DNA of 64,000 nucleotides from Plasmodiophora brassicae (taxonomy: Eukaryota > Endomyxa: Phytomyxea > Phytomyxea > Plasmodiophorida), in NCBI GenBank assembly GCA_036867785.1, contig CP145412.1, forward strand, positions 372,001-436,000, in the 5' to 3' direction. How positions within the stretch are numbered: position 1 is the first letter of the stretch; each line of letters starts with the position of its first letter. The notes beneath the pieces were generated by a model. That model was not told where the DNA came from. It saw only the letters and a list, made by a program, of their open reading frames with translations, and did no database searches. Positions 1-11,100 of this stretch are shown piece by piece. A program made the translations under genes and the position numbers.

Positions 1-1356
1 CTTCTTTGGGTGGATACCCAAGTCGTCCAACAGCCTCTCCCCTGGGATTATTTCCTTTTCAGGAATGTCCCATACAAGGCATCGGCGCCGGCGAGTGATC
101 AGTTCGCCTGCCGTCGTCGTCAGTCCCAGATCCAGTATCATCACATGGTAGGCTGTGTGCTTCGTTTCTCGGTCTACCAGACAGAACGTTTCCGGCTTCT
201 GGAGGTTCTCCATTGTTAACAATGGGTCCCGCTCCATTAGCTCGCGCGCTATGGTCAATGGCATCAGAACGTCAACCGATGTCGCTCCACTGTCCAGAAC
301 CCCAACGTAGTCTTCCTCATGTCCGTTTACACGAACGACTACTTGGTCCCCTGTCCTCTGCGCCCCCTCCGACACTCTTCCTACCACTGGAAGCCATGGG
401 TACTCTGACAAGTCGTCATCTTTATCAGATTTGGCCTTACGGGGTCCATCCCTTCCCGTTGGCCCCTTGCGGCGATCCTTCAGCAGGTCTGCGACCTGCT
501 TCTTGGTAGGCTTCTTCGGGCAACGAAACGCTGGATGTCCAACCTCGTCACAGTTGAAACATCGCAGGTCCTTCCGGTGTCGTTTCGTGTCCCGGCCTCC
601 ATCGCCTCCTTCATCCGTCTGCGCCCCTCGCTTCTTCGGGGTGGGTTTGACCTTTCCCTTCCCCTTGCCATCCTCACGTCCCGGCTCCATGTACAACATC
701 GTCTCCTCATACGATGCAGCCCGTTCCTTCAGCACCCGATAGAATTCCAAAGGGTCCTTCTGGAGATCGGTCTGGCGCTTCATGACGAGGGTCCGCATGA
801 GCGCTTGTAAACCGGATGGGCGCACAGCACCCAGTAGGTACTTGACCAGGTTCTTCCGTCCCTCGCGGGACGTGAAGAGGTCCTGCCACCCGTTGCGCGC
901 GACCAATTCCTCGTACTGCTGCACGAGGTTCACGACCCTTGCCGCTGGTGTGGTGATGGTCAGCTTCATCGCCAGCTTCCGCATCTCCCGGTCGATGTTC
1001 GCGTCCGTCGAGCGATCCTGCTCGAGATGCCTCTTCATCCAGTCCATCAGGTCGCTCTCCGTCACCCCCTCGGCGTCCTTGCCGAGTTCCCACTTGCAGA
1101 TCGCCCTGAGCAGACCGGGGTCGATCATACTCCTCACTGACCGCGGGATCTGGCCCTTGGCGTTCGGATCGTCCCGGAAGTGATTCCGATACGTCTTCAG
1201 CTCGGCCATGAACGTCGTGACGGCCTTGCGGTCCATGCTTTTCAAGGTCGGCGCCTTGTTCATCTGCAGGACGATCGTTGAGCCTTGCACGCTCTGTCCT
1301 TGTTGTCGATCATCGACGTCATCTTCCAGCAGCATCTCCTGCGCGGTGGCCACCAT
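1..1356 (-). CDS. Ty3/gypsy gag-protease polyprotein (partial, runs off left edge)
   Basis: I translated this frame by hand. It is open from the window edge to beyond 1356 with no stop, and the first usable ATG is at 1356. The N-terminal two thirds is a hydrophilic, helical capsid-like region. A basic linker follows, then a canonical CCHC zinc knuckle (CFNCDEVGHPAFRC, about 502-543; spacing 2-4-4). After that comes an aspartic protease start with the active-site triplet in LDSGATSVDVL (about 268-300). The frame leaves the window in the protease/RT linker, so RT, RNase H and integrase would lie to the left. The gag resembles that of Gypsy-2 (36.6 kb) in layout but has the canonical knuckle spacing, so it is a different family. 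Upstream of about 1440 it meets a truncated mariner, and no LTR could be delimited. Confidence 0.8.
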   Translation of the reverse strand, partial: MVATAQEMLLEDDVDDRQQGQSVQGSTIVLQMNKAPTLKSMDRKAVTTFMAELKTYRNHFRDDPNAKGQIPRSVRSMIDPGLLRAICKWELGKDAEGVTESDLMDWMKRHLEQDRSTDANIDREMRKLAMKLTITTPAARVVNLVQQYEELVARNGWQDLFTSREGRKNLVKYLLGAVRPSGLQALMRTLVMKRQTDLQKDPLEFYRVLKERAASYEETMLYMEPGREDGKGKGKVKPTPKKRGAQTDEGGDGGRDTKRHRKDLRCFNCDEVGHPAFRCPKKPTKKQVADLLKDRRKGPTGRDGPRKAKSDKDDDLSEYPWLPVVGRVSEGAQRTGDQVVVRVNGHEEDYVGVLDSGATSVDVLMPLTIARELMERDPLLTMENLQKPETFCLVDRETKHTAYHVMILDLGLTTTAGELITRRRRCLVWDIPEKEIIPGERLLDDLGIHPKK

Positions 1357-1553
1357 CGCGTCCTTCTTTGAAACCTTCCCCGAAAGGATGTTCAAGAGAT
1401 CTCTGTGACGTCCCAACGGTGATGGTATATCAGCCGTGTAGTATAATCGTCTGTGTCCCCGACCTGCAGCTCCCACGGACGCCGTGCGGACTCCGTGCGC
1501 ACTCCGTGCATGTCCGTCATTCTTAGGGCGGCCTAGCCGGATCACAGCTATTC

Positions 1554-2037
1554 TTGTCTTATAGCTTGGAGCCGGCACAGAACCGACAACGTGGCACACT
1601 TGTAACCAAGACGAAGGAGCTTAACCGGGAAGAATACGTCCGTCTCCTTGTAGAAGAGGTCATTCCGGCTGTGAAGGAGAAGTGGCCGGCGGGAACGAAG
1701 TCACAGGCCATCTTCATCCAGCAAGACAATGCACGGCCTCATGCAAAGGTCGACGACGCTGCGGTTTATGCAGCTGGTCACTCGGACGGGTTCAACATCA
1801 ACTTGATGTGTCAACCCCCGAATAGCCCAGACTTTAACGTCTTAGACTTGGGTATCTTTGCTGCCTTGCAGGCCGAGCAGCTGCGGCAAGCCCCCAGAAC
1901 CATCGACGACCTGATCCATGTTGTCGTGGAAACGTACAACAACTACAATCCGGGCAAGATCAACGAGTGCTTTCTCTCTTGGCAGATGTCACTTCGTGAA
2001 GCAATCAAGGTGGGTGGGGCAAACACCTTCAAGCAGC
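1554..2037 (+). pseudogene. Mariner transposase, catalytic C-terminal part, segment 1
   Basis: Tc1/mariner DDE transposase fragment. Visible are IFIQQDNARPH (second catalytic Asp, about 1713-1745) and the QPPNSPDFNVLDLGIF block (about 1809-1857). In that block the third acidic residue sits in the plant/oomycete-type SPDxNxLDLG context. The DNA-binding domain and first catalytic Asp are missing, so this is a dead 5'-truncated copy. The frame is open through 2037, where Copia-A is inserted, and continues in the same frame at 6706. Confidence 0.8.
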
Positions 2038-2221
2038 TGAGAAGGACAATAATGAAGTGGATGTATTACGTACGGCGTGTGCGGCGGACGTTACAGTGGC
2101 GACGTAGTCGCCGACGGTGTAACGGTTGCCAACGCCGGCGGGCACGGAGTCGCGGAGTGCGTGACGGCGTTCACGTGCTGCAGGCATGTGCTGCTGGTCG
2201 TAGTGGATACGTTGTTCGACA
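2038..2221 (-). repeat. Copia-A 3' LTR
   Basis: 184 bp, identical by eye to 6517-6700. In sense orientation it starts TGTCGAACAACG and ends in CTCA. A purine tract lies immediately upstream in sense. Confidence 0.9.
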
Positions 2222-2279
2222 CGCCCCCTCCGTAAGCATCCACCGCAGTAGCCGAACTGCTGACGGTGTTAACAGGCAC

Positions 2280-4003
2280 CTACGTTGCGCAACACCTTCC
2301 AAACTGTTCGCTAAGAAGAAGGATGGATCGTTGCGTTTTTGCGTCGACTATCGCGGGCTGAACGCCGTAACGATCAAAAACCGGTATCCCGTTCCTCTCG
2401 TCGACCAGAGCCTTGCCCAACTAAGCTCGGCCAAGATATTCACCAAGATCGATCTCCGCTCGGCCTACCATCAAGTCCGGATCCGGGAAGGCGACGAATG
2501 GAAAACCGCGTTTCGCACACCGTTTGGACTCTTCGAGTACTTGGTGATGCCGTTCGGGCTGGCCAATGGACCCGCCGCATTCCAAGGGTTCATGAACGAC
2601 CTGTTCCGGGACTACTTGGACGTATTCGTCCTCGTGTACCTCGACGACATCTTGATATTTTCTCGCAATCCGGAGGACCATGAACGCCACGTTCGCCTCG
2701 TCCTGGAACGTCTCCGCGAGGCGAAGCTCTTTGGAAAGCTCAGCAAGTGCGCCTTCGACGCTTCCGAGGTCGAGTTCCTCGGCTACGTCATTTCTCACAA
2801 CGGCGTCCGAATAGACCAGGCCCGAATCGACACGATCCTAGCTTGGGAGCCGCCCGGCGATGCGCACGCTGTCCGAGTTTTCCTGGGGTTTGCCAACTTC
2901 TACCGCAAGTTCATCGCGCACTATGGAGAGATTGTCTTGCCACTCACCGACCTCACGAAGGACAACGTGGACTTTCACTGGGGAGCTGAAGAAGATGCCG
3001 CATTCCGCACCTTGAAAGCCGCGTTCACGTCTCCTCCGATCCTGACGCACTTCAATCCCGACCGGCCGTGCGAAGTCGAGACGGACGCATCCGACTTCGC
3101 CCTCGCCATGGTACTGTCGCAGCGCGACGACGACGGCGAACTGCACCCGATTGCGTTCTACTCGAGGAAGTTGACCCCGGAAGAGATTAACTACAAGATG
3201 CACGATAAGGAGCTACTACCGATCGTGGAAGGCTTCCAGAAATGGCGCCAGTTCCTGGACTCGCGCAGCACCAGACGCTCGTCTACAGCGACCACAGGAA
3301 CCTGCAATGGTTTCTCAGCAGCCAAAAGTTGTCGAGACGACAAGTTCGCTGGGCGCAACTCTTGGGCGAATTCGACTTCCGCATCGCCCATCGTCCGGGA
3401 CGCCTTCACGGCAAACCGGACGCATTGACGCGTCGACCAGAGTACCGGCCAACGAAGGCGGAGGCCGATGCAGCCCAGCAAGCAACCCAAGTATTGACGG
3501 CAGCTCACTTCATCACCACTGATTCCCCCGTTACCAACCACGTTCTTAACTTGATTGGCGAACCGCGCAGCACCGAGAGCTTGTGGGCCCGCATCCGAAC
3601 TAACCAAGCAACGGACCCCTTTGTTCAGAAGGTACTCGCACGCTTAGCCGCCCCGACACCACGGAACCGTCGCTTCCGCCAGGCCGACGGCATCCTCTAC
3701 CGGGACGATCGCGTGGTGGTCTCCGGCGACGATTGCAAGTTGGAAATCCTGAAATCGCTGCACGACGCGCAGACAGCTGGACACTTCGGCCTCGGAAAGA
3801 CGCTGCACCTCGTGCTCCGCGAGTTCTGGTGGCCAGGCCTCCGCGACTACGTCAAGCACTACATCAAATCGTGCGACGTCTGCTGCCGGTCGAAAACGCC
3901 ACGCCACAAACCGTCGGGACTTCTGATGCCACTTCCCCTTCCAACTCAGCTGTGGTCGTCAATCTCCATGGACTTCATCGTGAAGCTACCAACGTCGCAA
4001 AGC
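2280..4003 (+). pseudogene. Ty3/gypsy RT-RNase H-integrase fragment inside Copia-A, antisense to it
   Basis: The frame enters in the RT domain at FAKKKDGSLRFCVDYRGLN, passes the canonical catalytic box VYLDDILIFS (about 2635-2665) and a full RNase H (ETDASDFALA; YSRKLTPEE). It then shifts frame between about 3255 and 3290. It continues through YSDHRNLQWF, a chromovirus-like GEFDFRIAHRPGRLHGKPDAL, the integrase H2C2 zinc-binding motif (GHFGLGK ... CDVCCRSK) and the first strand of the integrase core (SMDFIVKLPTS). It stops abruptly at the Copia-A junction near 4003. There are no LTRs, gag or protease. Unlike the other gypsy elements here it has the standard YxDD box, so it comes from another family. 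Confidence 0.85.
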
Positions 4004-6473
4004 CGAATGTGAACGAGGTCTCCAGGAACTCGGCAGTCGTGCTCTCGAACGTGTCTTCCCGGTCCACGTCGTAGAACCGCCAAGCCTTCATGCCGGGCGT
4101 GAAACCGATAAACACAGCGCGAACACGACGAGGCTCCAACTTGCTCGGCTTCTTCGTGGCTGGATGCGGTCGCATGGCATAGGCATCGCAACCGTAGACA
4201 CGAAGGGCCGAGATGTTAGGTAGGGCGCGACGAGCAGCCTCGAACGATGTGCGACGCCCGGGAAGGACTGATCTCGGGTGGATGTTGTACAGTATCGCAG
4301 AGTAGGACAGCGACCAGGGCCACGTGGAGTCAGGCATGCGAGAGTGGCACCGGATTGAGCTTTCGATACCGCAGAGCGTGTGGTTGACGCTTTCAGCGCG
4401 GCCGTTCTGCTCGGGCGTGTACGGGACAGATTTGCGGTGCAGGATGCCGGACTCGTTGTAGAACAGGACGCACGCCTTGGAGTTGTACTCGCCGCCACCG
4501 TCGGTCTGGAACGTCCGGATACCACGTCCTTCCTGGTTGCGAAGACGCGCGTCATAGTGCTTGATGACGTCGAGCGCCTCCGATTTGCGACGTAGCAGAT
4601 AGACGGACAGGTACCGAGAGGAATCGTCAAGCATGGTCTGGTAGTACTCAAAGCCGCCGACACCGACGACAGGCCACCGTCCGGACAGATCGCTATGGAC
4701 GAGATCGCCAACACGACGCGCGCGCGACGTACTGGGAGGGAATGATGACCGTTTGCCCTTGGCGAGTAAACATGCAGCGCATGGACATCGATCTTGCGGC
4801 CTCGGGATTGGCCCGTCGAACTTCATGCCACGACAACGTTTGTGCAGGATGCGCAGGTTGCCGTAACCCAGGTGGCCGGTTCGAGCGTGCCAGACAGCTG
4901 GAGCTGCGGCGGTGACCTTAGCGACGCGGCATGAGACGCTGGATGCGATCAAGGAGCAGACTCGGGCAGAGTGAAGTGTGCCGGGCGCGGAGGTTGGAGC
5001 GGATAATGGAATCCGGTACAGGTTATCGTGTCCTCGTTGACTGACGGCCACTGGCTGACCGACGGGCGCCGTCCAGTTGGCCCCCGAGTAGATCTTCGCG
5101 GTATCGCCGTCGAACACGATCTTGTGACCTGATCTGGTGAGCTGGCCAACTGATACTAGCGCTTGGCCAAGTCGGGGAACGTGCAGCGAATCGATACTCG
5201 TCGCCTGGACATCCATGCCGAATGACGTCACGCCTCGACCGGAAGTGGTCGTACGCGACAGATCGGCTAGCTCAACTTCCGGTCCGGTGCCTTGGCGATA
5301 GCAGCTGAGATGTCGGCGCAGGGGCGTCATCGTCGTGGAACACGCTGAGTCCAGTAGGCCTACTGAGTTCGCGTACACGTCGATGGCGTGGCGTGCCGAC
5401 AAAGCACGCATCGGCTCGGGCGCCGGATCGATCGGATGAGCGCCAGACGTTGGATACTCGTTGGACGTTGGTGAGGATGTATTGCTTTTCGCGTTGCTGT
5501 CGCGGTACCAGATGTGTCGTTGCAGCGTGCATTCGCCGTTAGTGTGCTTGGATCCGGGATGGAAGACGCAGGACTCGTTGCGTCGTGGTCCACGGGGACG
5601 CGTCGATGTGGCGCAACTGGAGCGGTTGGCCGTTTGGAACGCGTCGTGTCGGTCCCGCACGTCTTGGACCCTGATCTCCTCGCTTGTCAACGACCCGACG
5701 ACCTCGGAGACACTGGGCAGCGTGTCCAGAGCACGATTGTGCAGGCCAGCGACGACGGCGTCGAGATCGGATGATGCGTTGGCCAAGATGAGGACGGCGA
5801 CCAATGCGTCGGTGAGGGACAGCATCTCGGTCGGTACCGTCGACCGGACGCGATGAGCCGCTGCTTGAACTCGGGCGGCGTACGTGGCGACCGACTCGCC
5901 GGGCATGTGCTGGACCGTGACGAGGTCGCGGACGGCGCGCACGACCGATGCCAGGGACGACGGGCTGTACGCCTGGAACAGCACGCGCCAGCACTTGGCA
6001 GCCGAGCCTGCCTGAAACAAAGACAATGCGGACGCGATCTTGTGGTCCAGCATGTGGACGAGTAGAATCTCGCGCGCGGCTGCCTCGAGAGCTGGGTCGT
6101 GTGCCGTACCGGTTGTCGCAGTCGGCGAGCCATCTTCGTTGATCCCGATGACGTCCGCGTACCCACGATTGCGAAACCAGAGTGCAGCTGTCTGAACCCA
6201 GGACGTGAACGAGTCGGGAGTACCGTCGAACTTGGGCATGGGCAGTCGGCCTGCGTCGCTTCGGCTGTGCGCCTCGGCGATGATCGGCATGGCCGGGGTC
6301 GATGGACAGCTGGTCGGACGCGCCAGCTGCTGCTGCAGGACACGGAGACGGTCGATCTTCTCCTGCCTGGCGATCGTTGCCTCCGCTTCGGCAATTCGGG
6401 TGTCGATCTCCTCGAGCGACAGATGACGCAGCGGGTCGTCATCCGTGTTAGGCGTCGCCTGGCGCTCGGCCAT
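3975..6473 (-). pseudogene. Copia-A polyprotein: gag, protease, integrase; truncated before RT
   Basis: The ATG at 6473 lies shortly after the primer site. Domains run in this order: gag with a coiled start; a zinc-knuckle-like CVFHPGSKHTNGEC (C-x2-H-x4-H-x4-C); a protease with LLDSACST at the active site (DSA, not DSG); a GAG-pre-integrase H/C motif (WHARTGH ... CPCAAC); and an integrase catalytic core with D (HSDLSG), D (QTDGGGEY) and E (NGRAESV). About 830 codons are open, but the last residues after TSFTFGF (near 4003) are antisense gypsy sequence. RT and RNase H are therefore absent and the copy cannot be autonomous. Its closest relative in the window is Copia-B. Confidence 0.85.
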
Positions 6474-6516
6474 GGCGAGTAGAGGCTCAGCGCCTGCGCC
6501 TATACGACTGTTAATC

Positions 6517-6700
6517 TGAGAAGGACAATAATGAAGTGGATGTATTACGTACGGCGTGTGCGGCGGACGTTACAGTGGCGACGTAGTCGCCGACGGTGTA
6601 ACGGTTGCCAACGCCGGCGGGCACGGAGTCGCGGAGTGCGTGACGGCGTTCACGTGCTGCAGGCATGTGCTGCTGGTCGTAGTGGATACGTTGTTCGACA
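6517..6700 (-). repeat. Copia-A 5' LTR
   Basis: 184 bp, starts TGTCGAACAACG and ends CTCA in sense orientation. It is followed directly by the primer-binding site GATTAACAGTCGTA. Confidence 0.9.
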
Positions 6701-6705
6701 GCAGC

Positions 6706-6821
6706 CACACTTAGGCAAGCAACGCCTCCAGCGACAAGGATGCCTCCCAGTGTCCATTGCCTGTGATGGGGAAGCTGTTCGTGCAGCGAGGGCCGTTCTA
6801 GAGGCTCATGTTGTGGAGTAA
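6706..6821 (+). pseudogene. Mariner transposase C-terminus, segment 2
   Basis: This continues the frame interrupted at 2037. After counting the GCAGC duplication once, the reading frame runs on for about 38 codons to a TAA at 6819-6821. The restored frame is the main evidence that Copia-A inserted into a mariner transposase gene rather than beside it. Confidence 0.7.
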
Positions 6822-6870
6822 ATGCATTGGAACTCGTTACCTACCAATCATTCTCGGACATCTATTTTTA

Positions 6871-6902
6871 GAAACCGGACAATCATTCCCGGACGGAGGG
6901 AG
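6871..6902 (+). repeat. Right terminal inverted repeat of the mariner element
   Basis: Ends in CGGACGGAGGGAG followed by TA at 6903-6904. An imperfect copy of the same motif (caatcattctcggacat) lies about 30 bp inside. The matching left repeat is absent. Confidence 0.65.
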
Positions 6903-7044
6903 TATTCAATTTGCTATCAAACCTCACTGTGCAATCGGTACGCCGTCCGACACTTCGCCCGGCGGCCCGAACCGACGTTAGGATGCGTCGCGGTTTTTAA
7001 CACACCAGTGCGGCTTAATTACGGCCTGGACCGATCTAATTACG

Positions 7045-7080
7045 TAATTACTGTAATTAATGCTATAATTACAGTAATTA
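7045..7080. repeat. AT-rich inverted repeat (15-bp arms, 6-bp loop)
   Basis: Arms TAATTACTGTAATTA and TAATTACAGTAATTA are exact reverse complements separated by six bases, embedded in more taatta sequence. The motif recalls the taattacggtaat ends of the TIR element at 46-47 kb, so it may be a decayed terminus of that family. Confidence 0.55.
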
Positions 7081-7202
7081 CTTTAATTAATTACTCGGAC
7101 AGTGTAGCGGTTTACCTCCGTCATGAAGGCTGTGGCATATCCCGCCGATTGTCTAGTACACAGAGACATTTTTGCGTAGCCTAAAATAGATGCAGCATGG
7201 CG

Positions 7203-7228
7203 CTCTAGTACACTCTAGTGTACTAGAG
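7203..7228. repeat. Near-perfect 26-bp palindrome, copy 1
   Basis: A pair of CTCTAGTACACT half-sites facing each other with a central mismatch. A further half-site (cagtgtactagagcg) follows at once. Same motif as 7877-7902 and 8085-8104. Confidence 0.7.
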
Positions 7229-7876
7229 CAGTGTACTAGAGCGCCGTTTCGCGACAGTTTCCTGAAGCCTGCCTCACCAAGAAACTTTGGACTAATCGTG
7301 TCATTTATGGCCCGCTGGGTAGAGCACGTCGCAAAATACCACCCACAAATTTATGGCGGTTCCTCGACCTGTGCATCGCTGCTGGAGAGTCGTCACCAGG
7401 AACAGCATCTCGCCCATGGCAGCAAGACGCTGTGGAACGAGCGGAACGGCCACTCGAGGTCGTGGACGCGGTCGTGGACGTGGTAGAGGTTCCAGTAGAA
7501 TCGTCAGCTCGGGTCGCAGCAACAGATCGGAGGCCATAGCCGCGAAGGACCCCACGGATGGGTGGAAGGTGGTCAGTCATCCAGACGGCATGTTGTCGTC
7601 GGTCATGATGGAAGACCAGTGAATTCCATGCTTCTCAGAAAGGGCTCGTCTATACTTTCATGTGGTGGGTTCGCATGGACCTACGTGCTCGCAGCTTGGT
7701 AGTTGATATGAACGCCGACAGGTATGCCAGCGTACGTATCGAAGCCGAGCTGTAGGAGAAGTCAGGACGTCGCCGTAGTCGGCCTCCGAACAAGCAGCTC
7801 GTGTTAACATTGAACTCGATTCATGTCCTTGTTTCGGTCCGTTTGTTGAGGAGTTAAGCGACGAATGCCGCTGAGG

Positions 7877-7902
7877 CTCTAGTACACTATAGTGTACTAG
7901 AG
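7877..7902. repeat. Perfect 26-bp palindrome, copy 2
   Basis: CTCTAGTACACTA followed by its exact reverse complement. This is the best of the three copies. Confidence 0.8.
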
Positions 7903-8084
7903 GCTATTTTGATAGGGGATGACGGGAAAAATTTGCTCAACTTGGCAACGTTGTTCCTCGCCAACTAGGTGGCCGAATTTTACACAACTTTCAGCTCCCA
8001 ATCCAGAATGGCGTAACCAGTGTATCACAATGCCAATGACTTAATAATATGTCCTTGCTAAAGTTTTACGTCCAGTCAAACCTA

Positions 8085-8104
8085 TAGTACACTATAGTGT
8101 ACTA
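8085..8104. repeat. Perfect 20-bp palindrome, copy 3
   Basis: TAGTACACTA followed by its exact reverse complement. It shares the core GTACACTATAGTGTAC with copy 2. Confidence 0.8.
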
Positions 8105-8179
8105 GTCCACGGATCGCGGGGATATTATACGACTCCGTTTCATCTGAAGAGTCCGATCCCACGGCTAACTTTTAGCCTC

Positions 8180-11100
8180 CGGTTCCCGTCGAGATCAGTC
8201 TGGGCGATGAAAGGAAGATCAAAGCAATGGGCAAGGGCAAGATCCACGTTCAGGCACTGAACGGATCGATGATCAAGTTGACGAAAGTGCTGTATGTGTC
8301 GCACGTCAAGACTGGACTGTTCTCAATCAGCGCTGCTTGCGATGCGGGCGCTGAGGGGGTTGTGTTCACGAAGGATCACTGCCGGATGAAGCTGAACGGA
8401 GATGTCATCGACATCGGGAAGCGGCTGGGCAAGCTCTACCAGATCAAATTGCCGGTCCTGGAGTCGGCGAAGGTGGCAGTCGTGTCGACGGAGGTGTGGC
8501 ACGCAAGGCGGGGCCACGTGAACTTCGCGACGTTGCGGGAGGATGCCCAGAACAAGACGGTTCAAGGCATGAGCATCAAGGACGACGATCCGAGCGCGTG
8601 CGAGTCGTGCCAGCAAGGCAAGGCGGCGAAGCTTCCGATGCCGGATCATGCAACAAGGCGGGCGACTCAGATCAAAGCGTTGGTACACTCGGACGTTATC
8701 GGTCCGATGCCTGTCGAATCCAAGAGCGGAAAGAGGTATGTCCTGACATTCATCGATGAATGGTCGCGATATACGACAGTGTATTTCCTACGGAAGAAGT
8801 CGGAGGTGTTCGGCAAGTTCAAAGAGTACAAGGTGTACATGGAGACGCAGTATGACCACCGCGTCAAGTGCCTACGAAGCGACAACGGTGGTGAGTACAC
8901 AAGCAAGGAGTTCGAGGACTACCTTCGCAGCGCCGGAATCAAGCACGAAAAGAGCATCCCGCGCAGACAGGCGCAGAACGGCGTCGCAGAACGGATGGGA
9001 CGAACGCTGCTGGAGATGGCAAGGACGATCCTTCACCACGCAAGCATGGCCAAGTCGTGGTGGGCTGAGGCGGTGAACACGTCGTGTTACTTACGGAACC
9101 GCAGCAGCAGCAGGGCTCTGGACGTCGGAGTGACCCCGTACGAGAAGGTGCACAATGCCAAGCCGGACGTGGCACACCTGCGGACGTGGGGTTGCAGGGC
9201 CATGTATAAGGACGACAAGGCCAGGAAGCTGGACTCGAAGGCGCGCAGAGGCATCTTCGTCGGATACCCGGAAGCGACCAAAGGGTACCGAGTCTACGAC
9301 CCAGTGCTGTCCAAGGTCGCTATAACAAGAGACGTCGTGTTCTACGAAGACCAATTCGGCGGCGATGATGATGACGAAGTTCCAGATCTGATGTCGGAAT
9401 CGGAGGATGATCAGGATGGTACCGGTGGTGAGGAGCAGGAGGAGACCCAGGAACGACGTTCGGAACGAGAACGGAAGGCGCCTGTCCGGTATGGGCTCGA
9501 CGAGTATGCCGGGATGGCGGTCGAGGAAATACTCCTGATGGCCCAAGGAGATCCGAGGACGAGGCGGGAGGCGCTAGAGTCGGCGAATGCACAAGAGTGG
9601 CAAGTCGCGATCGATGACGAGCTGCGATCTCTGAACAAGAACCAGACCTGGGAGCTGTGCCCAAGACCAGCTGATCGAAAGGTCATCGTCGGCCGCTGGG
9701 TGTTCAAACTCAAGAGGGACCAGGACGGCAACCCATCGCGGTACAAGGCTCGTTACGTCGCACGGGGGTTCACTCAGGTCCCGGGGACGGATTTCATGGA
9801 CACGTACGCGCCGGTGGCATCTACGACGATGCAGAGGGCTATGTTGTCAATGGCTGCCGTGAACGACTAGAGATCTATCAGCTCGATATTGAAACGAGTT
9901 TCCAACATCAAGGCGTGCGCGAGGAGCTCTACATTGAATTGCCAGAAGGGTACATCTTCCCAGAAGAGACAAGCCAGAAGACACACTGCGGGAGGCTACA
10001 AAAGGCGCTGTACGGGCTCAAGCAGGCGGCGTTCGAGCTTGATCGAAAGATTCGAGACGTCCTGACGAAGGCGAGGTACACCTTCAGCAGAGAGGATCCG
10101 TGCGTATTCTATCGTGTGCACAAGGGCAACTATCTGGTCTGCACAATTCATATCGACGACTTGTGCGTGGCGACGACGGTAAGGCTGATGTTCGAGGAGT
10201 TGAAGCAAGCGCTGGAAAGGAGTTTCCTGTCAAGGATCTAGGCGATGTCAACTTCCTGCTAGGTTGCAAGATCGAACGAGACCGGAAGCGAATGACATTG
10301 GCATTGAGCCAAGAGGCGTACGCGAAGCGAGCCGTGGAGCGCTTCAACATGCACGATGCAAAACCGATCGCTACTCCAAGCTCGACCTCGATGCAGCTAA
10401 AGAAGGGGCCAGCGGTCGACAGCGGGTTCCCGTACCGTGAGGCCGTCAGGACGTTGATGTATTTGGCGGTCATGACGCGGCCGGACATCATGGAGGCGGT
10501 CAGCGCTGTCGCTAGGTTTGTCGAATGCCCGACCGCAGAACACGTAACCGCTGTAAAGCGCATTCTGCGGTACGTCAAGGGGACGATCGAGCACGGGATC
10601 CTGTTCGGAAGAGAGAACGGTCTACGAGTGTATGTTGACGCGACGTGGGCGCAAGACCCTGAGCAGGTCGGTCTCGGGCATGCTGATACTGCTGAACGGA
10701 GGAGCGGTGGCGTACTTCTCCCGACGCCAGAAGTGCGTCGCACTGTCGTCGACCGAGGCCGAGTACGTGGCGGCTTCTGAAGCAGCAAAAGTGGCGGTGT
10801 GGCTCAAAAGGGTACTCCATGAGCTGCCGGGGTTTACCATGGGGGATGGACCGTTGACCGTCTACGAGGACAACCAGGGATGCCTGGCGATGATCGCATC
10901 CCCTACCTCGAGTCGGCGGACCAAGCACATTGACGTCCGCTACCATTACCTACGCGAACTGGTGAGAGACGAGATCCTCAAATTCGAATATGTTCCGACG
11001 GAAGAGATGCTGGCGGACATGATGACGAAGCCAATCCCGCGCGACAAGCACGAGTCGCACCGGACGAAGATCGGCGTCGTCGGCTGTCGAGGAGGAGTGT

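Larger units (their letters stand above)
2038..6700 (-). mobile_element. Copia-A: Ty1/copia element with a foreign gypsy insert replacing RT/RNase H
   Basis: Two 184-bp LTRs (2038-2221 and 6517-6700), identical by eye, bracket the element. They have TG...CA ends and are flanked by the 5-bp duplication GCAGC (2033-2037, 6701-6705). Sense is the minus strand. The order is 5' LTR, a primer site starting GATTAACAGTCGTA (6502-6516), gag-protease-integrase, then an abrupt switch near 4003 into an antisense gypsy fragment, then a polypurine tract (GGAGGGGGCG in sense, 2222-2231) and the 3' LTR. It belongs to the same broad family as Copia-B and Copia-D. Identical LTRs point to recent insertion. Confidence 0.88.
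1540..6902 (+). mobile_element. Mariner-like element, 5'-truncated, split by Copia-A
   Basis: The C-terminal part of a mariner transposase, its stop codon and a right terminal inverted repeat are present. The left end is lost at the junction with gypsy sequence near 1.5 kb. The right terminus reads outward as CTCCCTCCGTCCGGGAATG (rc of 6871-6902) followed by TA, the usual end and target of plant/oomycete-type mariner elements. Copia-A is inserted in the transposase gene at 2037/2038 with a GCAGC duplication (2033-2037 and 6701-6705). Skipping it rejoins the transposase frame exactly. The left boundary is approximate. Confidence 0.75.
6903..8180. other. Unassigned interval between mariner and Copia-C
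   Basis: No recognisable gene. It holds an AT-rich hairpin (7045-7080), three related palindromes (see separate entries) and a short arginine/glycine low-complexity reading frame (7353-7622, GRGRGRGRG) that has no domain I recognise. The segment may be decayed element sequence. Confidence 0.5.

Noticed and set aside
2280-4003. A separate gypsy insertion within Copia-A
   Set aside because: No LTRs, primer site or target duplication at either end, and the adjoining copia RT/RNase H region is missing. It is a replacement, not a normal insertion; listed as a chimera instead.
7353-7622. Arg/Gly-rich frame that could be an RNA-binding RGG protein
   Set aside because: Short, low-complexity and without any flanking conserved domain or convincing gene structure. 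Kept only as a note in the unassigned interval.
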